A stretch of DNA of 64,000 nucleotides from Sabethes cyaneus. Taxonomy: Eukaryota; Arthropoda; Insecta; Diptera; Culicidae. The position numbers and the translations under genes are program-made. The DNA is taken from positions 53,964,949 through 54,028,948 of the forward strand of contig NC_071355.1 in NCBI RefSeq assembly GCF_943734655.1, written 5' to 3'. Shown piece by piece: positions 43,890 through 56,600 of the stretch. Numbering within the stretch: position 1 is the stretch's first letter; each line of letters starts with the position of its first letter. Under the pieces are notes generated by a model that was not told the DNA's origin, did no database searches, and saw nothing but the letters and a program-made list of their open reading frames with translations.

Positions 43890-44145
43890 GTCCCCTGTGG
43901 TTCAAATATTCACCGACATCTGTGATCCACAAGGCCTGAGGGAAAATTTGAGTTCAAATCTGGTTATAATTGGCACCCATTACCGCCTGGTTCTATCTGC
44001 GGATCCCCCAGCTTGGGTATCGAATTTTCCGCACTTTTTCCTTTATGCCTCATCGCCCCTATGATACAATCAACACCTTTGTTTCTTTACTTACTTCTAC
44101 CGTTCCCTCGGTTAAATGTAAAAAAAACTACTGTTATAAAAAATT
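43890..44145 (+). mobile_element. SINE-B, plus orientation, facing the previous copy
   Basis: The tRNA-like head has TGTGGTTCAAATATTCACCG (A-box-like) and GAGTTCAAATCTGG (B-box-like). The body GGTTCTATCTGCGGATCCCC, CAGCTTGGGTA and tail region CTTCTACCGTTCCCTCGG are the complement of the 57.9-kb copy. Confidence 0.75.
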
Positions 44146-44179
44146 GATTAAATGTCTGACCTCATTACAAAGGTCAAGA

Positions 44180-44600
44180 CAAAAACACGAGGGTGATCTG
44201 TGGAAATTGGAATCTGTGGAAATTGTTTGAGGAATACATTAACTCTGAATGCATGACTAGATATCCATTATCCAAATACCATGTTGCATACCGCGGTGGC
44301 AAAGCTACAGTTACACACGCTTGTGACAAAAATTGAAAGATCTCTTTTAGCGAATGGAACAGCATTATGTGCATTCCTCGATATCAAAGAAGCCTTTGGT
44401 AATGCTTCTTATATATCAATGGCACAAGCAATGAAGAAAATACAAGATAGCGTTCATGGCTTTAACGGAAGCAATGAGAAACACATCTACAAAGGCACTA
44501 GAGGCTATCCTGCAGCAAGTTCAGCGGTGTCATAACAGGATATTGTCCAAACAAAGGGTTCTTGGCGGTGTGAGGTATTCACTTCCCAACCCCCAGCGAG
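44180..44600 (+). mobile_element. RT fragment of an I/Jockey/R1-type LINE
   Basis: The open frame 44281-44535 contains HTLVTKIERSLLANGTALCAF and LDIKEAFGNASYISMAQAM, which is RT motif A with the usual AFDNA changed to AFGNA. A decayed RGYPAASSAVS stands where RGCPQGGVLS is expected. An upstream AYRGGKATVT segment is also typical. Only about 100 codons remain. Confidence 0.75.
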
Positions 44601-47600
44601 ATGGTGACACCTTGAAACATTTCCTCGATGTTTAGAAGTAGCATGCAAGTAGTATGCATTAAGTGGCATGATGCTGCTTTACAGTAACCTTCTAAGCCGT
44701 AATCATGCTACTGGAGTTACTGTCCGATCACTCCTTCGGTTGTTTGTACTCAGTTGAAACTTCACATTGACCGATGGCAGTTCTCGAACAACCGATTCAG
44801 AAGAACCTTAACTTCTGAACCGATTTATTTTCATGGTATCCTTAAAATAGTGTTGTTTGCATAATTTATTTGATTTAATCATTAAATCATCCTAGATCCA
44901 TTGCAACAGTGGAAGATTTAGAAATTTCCAGAAAATTCGTCAGGTTTTGGATGGAAATTGTATAATTTCACTTGATTCGTCTCCGGATTGTCCCACGCAC
45001 TTGTGCAGTTTGAGCGGTACATGTGTACCACTCCCGACGTAGTCATCTAGCGTTATAAGCTCCTGAAATTGTCTTATTGTATCAGGAAATTTCACCATAT
45101 TCAAGATCCTCACAGTCCGCGACGAAAAAGTTCAACAACAGCTCCTCGCAACACATTCGGCATTCAGTTCACATCTAAATTTAGTCGCAAAATGTGTGCA
45201 ATTTGCAATGAAATTACTCTAGAACTTTCATTTTTAGCTAAATATCTAAGTAACCTCTTAATTGTGGTTTTCAGTAGTAATAGATTTAAACAGTAGTTGG
45301 TTACGATTCCATATACGGCAAATAACTGATAACGAGAACTAATATTCACACTGAATCAGTTGATTAGTTTTCCTACATCCTACGAACCAGCTTGAGCAAA
45401 ACATCGATGTAAATAGCAGCATCAAAATGAATGCCTTTCCAAGGAACTTTCGAGCGCATTGAGCCCCATGTGGCGACACTGTTCCCAACTAATCAAACTT
45501 CTGACTATAAATTAATGCAGATCATTGAATTTGCTAGCTCCTGAACCCACCACTCACATCTCTCCACCAACCGTCTCGCAGACCCCAAAGCCGGAAAGTC
45601 ACACTGACACTATTCGTCACATACAGCGCAGATTATAGCAGGAGATCGGAACATAATACGTACTCTCTGTTCGGCCATTTACATGCAACCGACGGACGAG
45701 CCGTGCCGAGCCGGCAACCGGGGCGCTCGCTCTAAGGTTCAAATCTAATTATCCTAAGCGGCACAGATGTCATCTCGAATTCGCTCCATTATGGTACCGT
45801 AGGATGCCACTTCAGGTCCGCACGTACACAGATGCCTGTGTGTAGAAGAGTAAGGCTCAGGGAGGATGATGCAGAAATCTACTTTACACTCCCTTCGCTG
45901 GCACTTTGTCTCCACCACCATATCGTCGTCTTGATGATGATAGGAAGTAACTCGGCCGGATGCCCCGTCGCGGTTTGTGTGGTGCCTTGCACCAAAACTA
46001 TTTTCAAACTGCACTTCTTTTCAATTTCATTTTTAACGAGGAAAGCCTCTAAACCTTATTTGGATTGTTCGGTGGCTTATTCAATTCAACTTTAGCTAAC
46101 AAATTACAAACAAATAACTGTTAAATAAGAATTTAATTCAGAAGGTTACTCAGAACTGTAGATTACTGGTGGGGTATTTTGCTTTTATTTGGTTTACACC
46201 TTGTGTGGCGAGGCTGAACCAAGCAGTCACTGGACCGACGATATAGTGCAGATGGAACTAGTTGCCCAGTCTCATCGCTAAGCCGGACGTGCTGGGTAAA
46301 AAGCTGTATAATCTTAATTAATACCATTATACTGTATTAGATTTAATCCGTGGTAGGATTCAAAAGGTATAAATTTCCGAACCACTCAATGTGAACTATA
46401 GCGAAGCCGGATGATGATTCTCTGGATTGGATATACCTTTCCGTGCGGTGGATGGCAGTATCACTGCCACTGCAAATTCCCAATGTCATAGCGGGCAGCT
46501 TATCGGGCTGAAAGCTGCCCGGGAGAGAAAAAAAGTTGTTCTTTCGAAAATTCGACCCCGCATGTTCCGGTTGCAAACCGCCTAACCGATGTGGTTGACA
46601 CTTGTGCTCCACCCGGGAAGAGTGACCAGAACAGTTGGATCCTCAGAAAGCTGAACAGTCTGTGCAGTACTGCTGTTATTATTGTAAGACTTAATCACAC
46701 CGGCAGAAGCAGCAGTAGGATGCGGCAATAAGACCAGCAATTCCGACAGTTTCCCACGGAGCCATAATGTGAGGATTGGATTAGGCCGAAGACTGCGGTA
46801 AATAGTTTTACTGCCTGGCCAGGGATTAGGGTGCTTTTCAATGAGGAAAATGAATAGTGGGCTGAGAAATGATAAAGTATTAGAATATGTTTTAGGGCAG
46901 ATTGAAACTAGCATTGGATTACTTACTAAAGTGATTCAACGAAATAATCCGATTGAAAAACTTTCTATTAAAAATATAATAGCTGCCTATAAGGCTGAGT
47001 TGAATATTTCTTCTTTCATGTAAATAAAATCCCAGCATGAAAACATTTGATTTGGCTCGTTATTTGCAGAAAGCCTGCCTTGAGATGAGGATTTTACTCT
47101 TCTGATGATATTGAATACATACTTTGCTATAATTTATTAGATCGGATTAGGAACAAAAGCGCAAAACATTTTTTAATAGCAGTTCCATTTTGCACAGTTT
47201 AAAATTGGTTAAAATTCGGAGATCGCCAGAGTCTCTGATGGCAGTGAATGTAACCTTAAACTTTTGCGCGTCTTCTTCCACTTACCCACCTTTCCCAATT
47301 AAAGCATAGCATACGGCACAAAAACTGCTTAAAGGTAGATGAAATATTCCTATGTATATGTGACTAAGTACAGTACATCCTAGTTGCTACACAGTATCTT
47401 TATCGGCTGAACATTGGAAACCTTGAATCGGCCAATTCCAAAGCCCAGCAGGTTCTTAACGGTTCGACCTGGACTACACCGTTAATCTCTACTTCCTGAG
47501 CAACAGTGTATATTCGCTACTCACATGTAAAAAAAACTCACGGTCAGCAATCTCATATGCTTGCTTGAGGTTCAAAACGGAAACACGTAGCTTGATTAGC

Positions 47601-47940
47601 AACCGACTTTTCAAATCTTGGTAACGGATTGAAAAATGCTTTGAAAATTCCGAACTTCCGTTACGGGGCGGAAGAATTAAGCCCAAAACTATGCCGATCC
47701 TTCCGGATCTCAAATCTCTTGTGAAGTGGATTTATCTCTCCTCAGCACTTTTACAAAAATCCGAGTAGAATCCGACAAGAAATCAAACTATGAGTCTCCA
47801 GAAAGATCTGTATTAAACCCCGCATCACACCAGTAAATACTTCAAATATACCCATATGTATTACTCAATTGTTGCAGTTTCTGTTGAGTAGTTTGCTACT
47901 GTTTGAGCTGGCATAGCTTGTGTAGGGAAGATCCTATAAA
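44601..47940. other. Intronic sequence without recognised features
   Basis: About 3.3 kb with no gene, RNA or transposon that I can support. Open frames near 46343-46914 (minus) and 45754-46095 (both strands) are short and without domains. No transmembrane exon of the side-family gene is evident. Confidence 0.4.
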
Positions 47941-47954
47941 ATAACCCAACGTGA

Positions 47955-48488
47955 CCCGAGCAGGAGCGAAATGCAAAATAATATCAAAATGTGTTATTGG
48001 AAATCGAATAACCCATATCAAAATTTGGTATTGTTTTGGCTGACTTAGTTGGTAAAATAACAAAATATAATATCAAAATTTTACTCCTTTAAGGCCAAAA
48101 GAATAACTACTTGTGTTATTTGAATGACAAAGCAATAACATGACTGTATTCAGAGTTTAGAATAACATATTTTAGTATTGTTAAGGTATTGAATAACAAA
48201 TGTAGTAGTATATGAGATATTAAAAAATCATTTTATAAAATATTTATAATCTAAAATTTCTTTAATCAATGAAAGAAATTTTATGAAATATAACGAATGT
48301 CATTTTTAAGCCAAAATATGATAACAAAATCAGTTATATAACTCATCTTACAACCGCTGTTTTAAATATCTACTCAATATCAAAATGTGTTATCAATGTA
48401 TCTCCACATCTATTCAATAACAAAATATATCATTATAACACTATTTGATATTGTTTTTATATTATTTTGCTCTTCGCTCCTGCTCGGG
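47955..48488. mobile_element. Complete CCCGAGCAGGAGCGAA MITE, 534 bp, GA duplication
   Basis: Inverted termini CCCGAGCAGGAGCGAA (left) and TTCGCTCCTGCTCGGG (right), the similarity continuing through GCAAAATAATAT. GA lies on both sides. The interior is AT-rich with many AATAAC/GTTATT words and no ORF. A truncated second copy is at 24839-25130. Confidence 0.88.
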
Positions 48489-48924
48489 GAGCAGTTTCAA
48501 GTCTCTTAAAGGTGCGAATTCAAACAGCTCCTTTCTTGCGTGACTAGCGTCTACAAATCTTTGAAAGATGCATGCTGTCTTAGAAGCTTAAGCAAATTAA
48601 CCTTTGTGCAGCGCACGGTCACTTCCCAGAGTCCGCCCGAATGGTGCGCACTTGGTACTCTTTCTTTCTTAATTCTGCAGCAGTTCCACTAGCTTATTTT
48701 TGCAACTACAAAATGAAATTGCATCTGTTTTCGGAGAACATGTCACACGGTTTTCCCATTCGCGCTATAAATCGTCGTGATGTTTTGTATAAGTCATTCG
48801 GTTGATAAATCCATTACGAGTTTAAAATAACCACTTTTGTTATTGAACAAAAGAATATCAAAAGCCACTTCTTGACCAAAACTTTCCTCCTGTAAATTTT
48901 ACGGAAGATAGATTTCAGCATCAC
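48489..48924. other. Unassigned sequence
   Basis: No feature recognised. Confidence 0.4.
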
Positions 48925-48937
48925 TTGCGTGGATGCA

Positions 48938-49158
48938 AAAGCAAAACAAAGCAAAGCCTAGGTGCTACATGCCGTTATCGAAACTTGACCTTCTGTTTTA
49001 TACGACAGACTTCGCAGCCAGCTGTTAGAGTGCAGGACAATTGCAGGGCCAGTTGCTACGATCCTACGATTTACTCTAACAGCCTCTCCCAGTCGAGATT
49101 CGAACGTACGACGACTGGCTTATTAGGTCAGCGTCATACCTCGCAGTCAACTGGGATT
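48938..49158 (-). mobile_element. SINE-A copy 2 with target duplication
   Basis: Same tRNA-like head (B box CGTTCGAATCTCG on the minus strand), body and (GCTTT)n-type tail as copy 1. TTGCGTGGATGCA (48925-48937) and TTGTGTGGATACA (49159-49171) are a 13-bp target duplication with two changes, so the insertion is older than copy 3. Confidence 0.88.
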
Positions 49159-49171
49159 TTGTGTGGATACA

Positions 49172-49505
49172 TTCAAGGCCTTTTCATCAAATTTCTCCTA
49201 AAACAGTGTGATAAAGTGGGTTGCCTTTATCTACTCATTTAATGCTCTGGTACCGTTCTACAATTCGTTCTTTGACGTGAAATGACCAACTCTTTTAATT
49301 TTGTTGTTATTTAATTTTAAACGTATCATTTCGGGTATTGAATTAGTATTTGAAACGAATTTGAAACGAAAAACTGCACGAATTTATGCAATACGCATAC
49401 CACACTAGATCACCGCGTGCGACGGTCAAGCTGTGACACGTATGGAAAACAACAATGAAAAAGATTTCTTGGGTCTCTCTAGAACGTTTCTGAATACGAT
49501 TGCAG
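49172..49505. other. Unassigned sequence
   Basis: No feature recognised. Confidence 0.35.
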
Positions 49506-49507
49506 CA

Positions 49508-49825
49508 TCGAAATCTGTAATTAAATTAAACAGAAAACTTTCCAATTAAATTCTACGATGTAGGGTACGGGAGGGTATTTTCAGCAGGTTTCTAAATTCA
49601 GCCTATTTACCTTTTCTTTCGCCAATAAAAAATACTACGTAATCTACTATTTTTAATTCAAAGAAGGTCAAAACCACCTGTTCTTCCACTAGAACTGGGC
49701 CATAGGCTGAAAAAATAGATGTTATCGCTTAATGAGCTGAAAATACCCTCCCGTGCCCTATATTTATTCTTGACAGATACGTATTTCGCTTACGACTTGC
49801 AGGCTTCATCAGTGCCTGTTTTCGA
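49508..49825 (+). repeat. Dispersed repeat shared with 36.7 kb, carrying a MITE
   Basis: Both halves align with 36735-36835 (AATTAAATTCTACGATG before, TATATTTATTC...GACAGATACG and ACGACTTGCAGGCTTCATCAG after the MITE). Confidence 0.75.
49563..49758. mobile_element. TA-flanked MITE, 196 bp, 23-bp inverted ends
   Basis: GGGTACGGGAGGGTATTTTC on the left pairs with GAAAATACCCTCCCGTGCCC on the right with one mismatch. TA stands on both sides. The empty site at 36.8 kb shows TA once, so TA is the true duplication. This is a Tc1/mariner-type MITE signature. Confidence 0.9.
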
Positions 49826-49829
49826 ACTA

Positions 49830-50120
49830 CGAAAACAAAGCAAAAAACTTGCAAAAAGACGCGTTATAAAGCGTCCAAAAGGCATCAAATATGCAAAAAA
49901 GGACGACGAAAATATGACAAATATACGACACAAGACGACGAAAGAACGACGAAAAAACAACATTATGACTGTCTTGACAACGAAAAGAACGACGAACAAA
50001 TGGTAAAAAGTGACAACAAAAAACGGCGAAACGACGACAAAAGACTTTTAAAAAAATACAAAGAAAAACAAATAAAACAGGACAAAATGTCGACGAAAAA
50101 ACGGCAAAACAGTAGAAGGA
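49830..50120. repeat. A-rich degenerate repeat (GACGAAAA-like), second copy
   Basis: Words ACGACGAAAGAACGACGAAA, AAAGTGACAACAAAA and ATGTCGACGAAAAAACG. Same style as 42125-43110. Confidence 0.7.
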
Positions 50121-50287
50121 TTTCACGCCAACTCTTCTTGGCGTTGGCAGCACCCTCTCAGATTTCAATGAAACTTTTTGTGTGTAGAGAGTTCAGGTAA
50201 ATAAACAACATTGCATACTTAGTTTTTCGAAAATTGGTCTAGACTAACTTTTGGAAAGGTCTTAATTTTTATTCTCTTGTTTTTAAT
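50121..50287. other. Spacer
   Basis: No feature recognised. Confidence 0.3.
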
Positions 50288-51393
50288 TCTATACCTATAA
50301 AAATGGATTTCTGTCTGTCTGTCTGTCAGTCAGTCCGTATGTTCCTTATAGAATCGAAAACTACTGGACCGATCGGCGTGAAAATTTGCATGTAGAGGTC
50401 TTTGAGGCTACGGAAGGTTCTCTCGATGGCAAAAGACCCCTCCCCCCATTAAGAGGGGGGGGGGGGCTCCCATACAAATCTATGCCTATAAAAATGAATT
50501 TCTGTCTGCTCTATGTTCCTTATAGAATCGAAAACTACTGAACCGATCGGAGTGAAAATTTGCATATACGGGTTTTTGGTGCCAGGAAAGGTTGTTATGA
50601 TGGTTAGAGATCCCTCCCCTCACTAAGAGGGGGGGGGGTTCCCATACAAATCTATACCTATAAAAATGGATTTCTGTCTTGCGTGAAAATTTGCATATAT
50701 GGGATTTTGGGGCCAGGGAAGGTTCTTATGATGGTTAGAGATCCCTCCCCCCACTAAGAGAGGAGGCTCTATACAAATGAAACACAAATTTCTGCATAAC
50801 TCGTGAACTAATCAAGCAAATGGAACAAAATTTTACGTGTGGGTGGTTTTGGAGACAAGATTTTTTTCTATGGTGAATTGAGATCCCTCCCCACTTTAGG
50901 AGGGGAATAATGACCCCTCTCCCTTTTAAGTGGGGGGGGGGCTCCCATACAAATGAAATACAAATTTCCTCATAACTCTAGAACTAATCAAGCAAATGGA
51001 ACTAAATTTGGCATGTGGGTGTTTTTGGAGGCCCCTATTTAGGAGGGCAATTATAACCCTTCCCGCCTATAAGATGGGGAGATGAATTTTAGAGGCATGA
51101 ATTTATTTTATGATGGTTTGAGACCCCTCACCCCTGTGGTAGTGAGGGAGGACTCTCATAAAAATGAACGGGATATTTGCGTAACGACTCTTCCATAAAA
51201 CATTAGTCAATAACAAGGCCTCTAGAAACTACCTATAGTAACACTAGATGATTTAGGACGAGACTGCCGCAGGCCGCGAGTGTTGTCATCGACCTGCCGT
51301 CGAAAGTGCTGGCCACTGCGGGGGATTACCCCCAGGATTTATGTACAGCACAGTTTTATTGTTGGCAATACGAAGTTTGTCGGGTCAGCTAGT
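50288..51393 (+). mobile_element. Helitron-like element 2, with three tandem 5' ends
   Basis: The 5' terminus TCTATACCTATAAAAATGG occurs at 50288, again as TCTATGCCTATAAAAATG at about 50480, and again at about 50650. The later two are preceded by CCATACAAA of a truncated internal unit. The single 3' end is GGCAATACGAAGTTTGTCGG followed by GTCAGCTAGT, ending at 51393. The body has G-tract units with ACTAATCAAGCAAATGGAAC. Confidence 0.75.
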
Positions 51394-52055
51394 AAAAAAT
51401 AAAACTCGAAAACTATAAGACCTACAAAAACTATGGGTGAGTTTTATAAAATCCTCTGAATTTTCATAAAAAAATACTGAAAAAAAAAATTAATTTCTAC
51501 ACTGAGAAAAAAGCACTTTAAGGGGGCATAGTACCTTTTACACCTTATTTTTTGTCTTATTTCTAAAATTTATTTCTCGATAATGCGAAAAGCCAATCCA
51601 ATCAGGCTTTTTGCATTCAAAATATTGCATTTTATACTAATATTTACAATTTTTTTTCATATGCGAACCTCCTCCCCTTTCCTCTAGGGCTCCTTGAAGA
51701 TACACATTCAAAAAACACATGAATTGCGGTACCATGGATTGGCACTCGGGGGCTTATCCGAAATGAAAAATTCCATAACGACATGAAAGTATATTAAATT
51801 ATCTCGTGTTTGACCTATGGCTTTTTTAAAATTCGATCGCATAAAAAAAAGGGCGGATATTCAAACATTAAAGTAAGCTTTTTGTCGAAAAAATTGACTT
51901 TAAACATTTCTAAAAAATACAAAAATTGATATCGAAAAAAGGATAGGTCAAACACTAGATAATTTGGTTGGCTTTCAAACAAAAAACGAATCATGAGAAT
52001 TGCTTGAGCCGTTCCTGAGATATTTACCCTCTCAACCTCTGGTCGAGTTGGCGTC
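51394..52055. other. AT-rich sequence
   Basis: No gene recognised. A minus open frame (52114-51815) is of low complexity and unconvincing. Confidence 0.35.
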
Positions 52056-52520
52056 AGTAACAAAAAAGATGCCCAAAACAGTGCAAAGCCACCAAGATCA
52101 AAATATGGGAACAAGTGTACGAAAAGACGACGAAAATACGAGAGAGTGATGACAAAAAGATGATGAAGAGCAACTTTTTATCATTTTTGATATTGACTTA
52201 TACTGGCCAAGTTAATTTGTACTTCTTATTAGGGAGTAAATGAGATGGGAAAAATGCTATGCAAACTGTAAAAAAATAATTAACTGTCCAGGTGGGACAA
52301 GAAAAGGCGATGGAGAGATGTCGTATAAATGATGAGAAATAGGCGAAAAGACGTTAAAAAAAGAAAGAGAACGAAAATAAAAAAAGACGCCAAAAAACTG
52401 CTAAAAAGACAAATCACTGAAAAGCGACAAAAAGACGATGTCAAGATGCCAGAAAACGAGATGTTCAAAGAACGAAAAACGACTTATGGACGGTAAAAAG
52501 ACAACAAAAACTATAGATTA
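52056..52520. repeat. A-rich degenerate repeat, third copy (interrupted)
   Basis: GAAAAGACGACGAAAATACG, TGACAAAAAGATGATG and CGACAAAAAGACGATG flank about 130 bp of ordinary sequence (52165-52297). Confidence 0.65.
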
Positions 52521-52829
52521 CAGATATCAAAATCAGCTGAAAATTTATCGTATGTGTGCGTGTATGGAATGGTTACATTGGAGAGACAAAATTAGATATG
52601 AAGCCATCTAATACAAGGATGCGGTAATAGTTTAATTGCCAAAACACTCGGGTACCAACCGAGGAAGTATGGGTTGGAGTCCCACTTACCATTTGAACGA
52701 CCCAATATAATGTTGGCCTCATATCGAAATTTCCCAGTTTCATCCAGTCTTCAGACAGTTTCAGACCATTCTTCTCACCAAACGCTCCTCTATTTTACAA
52801 AAAAAAGTTTACTCTGGATCGCGACAGAG
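52521..52829. other. Unassigned sequence
   Basis: No feature recognised. Confidence 0.3.
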
Positions 52830-53060
52830 TCTGAGATAAGTAAAACCGAACAAAAAGAAAGTTTAGAGACTAAAAAGATGAAAAAACTAAGCGACGAAAA
52901 ATGAAAGATAAAAGATGGAAAAACAAAGACTAGAGTCCAGTGACGAAACATCAAGAACGAAAGTCGAGAGTAAGTGTCCTTGAATAATTTCGGTCAAATC
53001 TCAAATGTACCACGAACTGATGTGAGTCACAAAAGGAATTAATTACACTCAAATTGTAAC
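52830..53060. repeat. A-rich repeat tail with the conserved 3' end
   Basis: After an A-rich stretch, ATCAAGAACGAAAGTCGAG and GTCCTTGAATAATTTCGGTC repeat the sequence near 43095-43135. Confidence 0.65.
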
Positions 53061-53269
53061 AAAAAGAGATCACACGTCTTGGCGAAATGGTGAATGAATG
53101 GAAAGATACTTTAGTTAGTATATTAGAAAACAGTGTATGGATGTCGAATGTTTCAAAAGTTTCAATGTATGCTTCAAATGAAACATACATGCCGATTAAA
53201 CGTTCATTTAAACTTAAATTTGATTTTAATTTTACCCAATTTCGCTTATTTGTAAATTTTGAAATAAAT

Positions 53270-53630
53270 GTCCAGCGCCTCTATGGTTCAAAGGTACAAG
53301 TACCAGCGAACCACATGCCCTGGCGGGTGTTGTGGGTTCGAATCCGGTTGTAATCTCAGATTACAGCTTGGTTCGACTCATGCACCTACCAGCATTGGAC
53401 AAAAGGTAGGAGTCAAAATGACTACTTGTCAAGCATAGCTACCAATACCCCCCCCCCCCTTCCTTTCCGCTCTTCCCCTCCTTCTCCAAAAAAAATTTCA
53501 TTTCTTTCCCCTACCGTCCCTTCATCAATTGTAGAACCATCGTTTCAAAAAAAAATATCAATATATATGTATGACCGCATTTCAAGGTCAAGACTAAAAA
53601 CTTGAGATTAGTCTATAAAATTATGACTTT
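53270..53630 (+). mobile_element. SINE-B with intact pol III boxes
   Basis: The A box TGGTTCAAAGG (53284-53294) fits TRGYNNARNNG fully and the B box GGTTCGAATCC (53335-53345) is consensus, 41 bp apart. Downstream CAGCTTGGTTCGACTC and a C/T-rich tail region (CTACCGTCCC) match the 57.9-kb copy. It is not a tRNA gene: the body continues far beyond a tRNA and no cloverleaf closes. Confidence 0.85.
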
Positions 53631-56600
53631 TTCTTCGATGATAAAAACACTCACTATTGACGAATTGTTCTGACGCGCCCGCTATAATTGTTTTTTTAAT
53701 GTTTTTAAAGCAAGGCAATAAAATAATACTTAAATATTTCGTTTCCGAATTCGTTTACCCACCATAAAAATAAATGGAATGTTTTTCTTGTTAATATATT
53801 CGAAATTCGATTAAGATATTCGCAAAAGTTTGGTGCACGTTGAAAGAAATGCTCAACTTTAGCAAATATACAGCAAACACTTCTGCAAACTAATGCATAC
53901 ATATGGTGTGAAAGTTATTTGCACTTATAATAATGCTTCCATCGTCAACGACATTGCGCTCTTTTGAACCTGGAAGCAACGCCAAACTGAAACCAAAAGA
54001 ACAAGTTTGAACTGAGTTTGAACCGAGTTTTTTTTTCAGCTTAGCTAGAAAGAAGTAAAAATTGTTGTTACACTCACCGCCACAACTTGTCCCGGAAGGC
54101 GCTGTACTGTACTGTTCTGCACAATAATTCTTGTGAATTTTTGTTTTTCTGTTTTGATCGAGATCACATGCTGTGCATGATAAATGAGTGAAGTTTTGTT
54201 TTGTTCCACTTCTGAATGAATTGACTGCATTAGAAAAAAAATAACCCGTTGTCGTTTGATAGTATAAAAGCCAACAAATAGGATTTAAATTGAATTGTTT
54301 ATGATACATTCCAAGTGCTCGAACTCATCCTGTTCACTCCTTGCTTACCCAGTGAGCATTGTAAATTTATTATCAAAGAAGTCAACCGCACCGACGGAAT
54401 CGAATTGCAGCGATATAGAGAGCATATATCATGAAAGCATCTCGCCCGGACTATCTGATTACAGTTATATTAGTTCGCTAATAACCTTTCCAGTACATTT
54501 AACCGGTGACAGGTCTTAATAACCGGTAAACGATTGCTACGGCAACTGTAACATTGGCCGTAATCTTCCGGTTCTGAAAATTGCCTATTAATCGCCGCCG
54601 TACAATCAGTCCTGACATCCTGGCCAGACCACACCCGGAGCCGCACCCATTCTCTTGCGCAAAGCCAGACCGGTGTGTGCGGTCCATAAAGCTACCGCGT
54701 TGTGGCATTTTCCAGTCCGTGACAGCAACATATAATCTCAATTTAAGTTTATCTCCCCGCATTGCATCTAATGGCCGATAATGAAGTAAGCACTAATTGA
54801 ATGTATGCGGACTGGGAATCGCCACTTTGACCCATAGCGCAGAATGTAAAACCAATTCCAGTGGCAAACATTATGGAAATGAGAGGAAGTCCTACCGACT
54901 GTGCCATGATGTGGCAACAACGATCGTCGTTAGGATACGCATCGGTCGGAAAGATAGCATGAGATATCGGTCGGCAGCCAGAACCGTTAATACGGCAACT
55001 ATTGTACAGCAATCGGGGCCTGCCACAAAAGACGATCATTAAGACTGTCGCAGTGGCCTTTTAACCCAATGCCCTTCTGGCATACAAAAAAAAAAAAAAT
55101 TGCTCCCACAGTCTAGCAGCAACAGCAGCGCCACCATCCGGTACATGCAACAATGGTGCCGATACGGAAAACGAGAAAACCCGGTCACCGTGAAACCGGG
55201 GGTGGAAAAAATCCCCGGCTTTTCGCCACTAACTCGCCGGTCACTCTGCTGCTCTCGGCTGACTGCAACTGTAATTCTAACCCATTTGAATGCGGTTACA
55301 GTTCCTGTTTAGTCAATTGTCGCTGCTTGATTCGATTGTGATCCCCGTGAACCCCGGTGAACACCGGCGAGCGAAGCACCTCACACTGTGAGGGAAATGT
55401 CACTTGCAGTTGAATGGCGTTCGGTGTCCGAAACAGGAAATCTAATTTAAAAAAAATTTCAATCAATTCAATTTTTCGGTGAGAACAATTGTTAACAAAA
55501 AGAGGGGAAACGTTAACAAGATAACACAATCTAGTTTTTTCAACTAAATCAATAATGAAATAGAAAAAGATTCTGATTTACAAGGCAAACTCAGACATAA
55601 CGACCTTTTGGTAACCACTAAACCAGTATGCACAAAAAATAGTTTTCTATCGAATCACTTTTCCATCGACGTGCACACTAAATTGTCTCTCCCGCAGCCC
55701 CTTCTTTTCATGGTGAAACTGAGTTTAATTGAAAACTGATTCTCGCCCATCCATGGCCACCCTCAACGGCCGATCGGTGCCCCTTTTCCCACAATAAATG
55801 GAAACCATTTGATGAGATTGTTCGAAAAGCGAGCGTGGCACGCCATCCATGCCACAACACTCAAACGCGTACCGCCCGGCCGTGCCGTCGTGCCGCAGCA
55901 ATTATCCTATCATCAAGTACAAAGGACTGTTATGGGAAAGTGGTTGAAAACAAAACAAACCGTTTCCCAGACCGCGACTGCTGCCGATAATTCTCCCCCA
56001 GCTCAGAGGCCCGGCCGAAACGTGGCCAAGTGCAGAATAGCTGGTGCGCATAAAACGATCGTAAAAATAAATTACTCCACTCGTAATCATAAAAATACAC
56101 ATTTGCACATTGGTGAGACTATAAAGGCTAATAATGCCTTCCCCAAAATTACGGCATCGCTATTTTATGCGCCAAAAGTGGCGCTCGAATCGAATCAGTC
56201 GTTGTCGTTGAAGAGCATCATCATCGATGAGATAAGCTCCTCTTCAGACTCCTTACCACCTTCGTTTAACACGGTCGGTGGTTAAGCTTCACATATCAAA
56301 CGCACATGGGCGACATCCATTAGCCTAATAAAACATGCTACCTACTCCCACGGCAGTCGTTTCAAGCGATCTGCTATGCGCGTAAATACAGATGATGTCC
56401 CTGATCTCGTGAGCATCTGGTGAATTGCGAATGTGCACTACTTAGAAAGTCACCCGGCACTCAATCTGGCAATTACTCGACAATTGAAATTCCCTCGAAA
56501 ACGTTGCGGCTTTTATGACACGAACGAAGTCGGAAACCATCCTTACCCGAACCTTTGATTTATAGATCGCCTCAAACAACGAAAACCTTTCTTGCATGAA

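Noticed and set aside
53275..53350. Genuine tRNA gene
   Set aside because: A and B boxes are perfect but there is no closing acceptor stem, and the sequence continues into a SINE body shared with other copies.
55809..56285. Possible host exon or small gene (158 codons)
   Set aside because: No recognisable domain, low-complexity end, an opposing frame on the other strand, and no clear splice sites; left as unassigned sequence.
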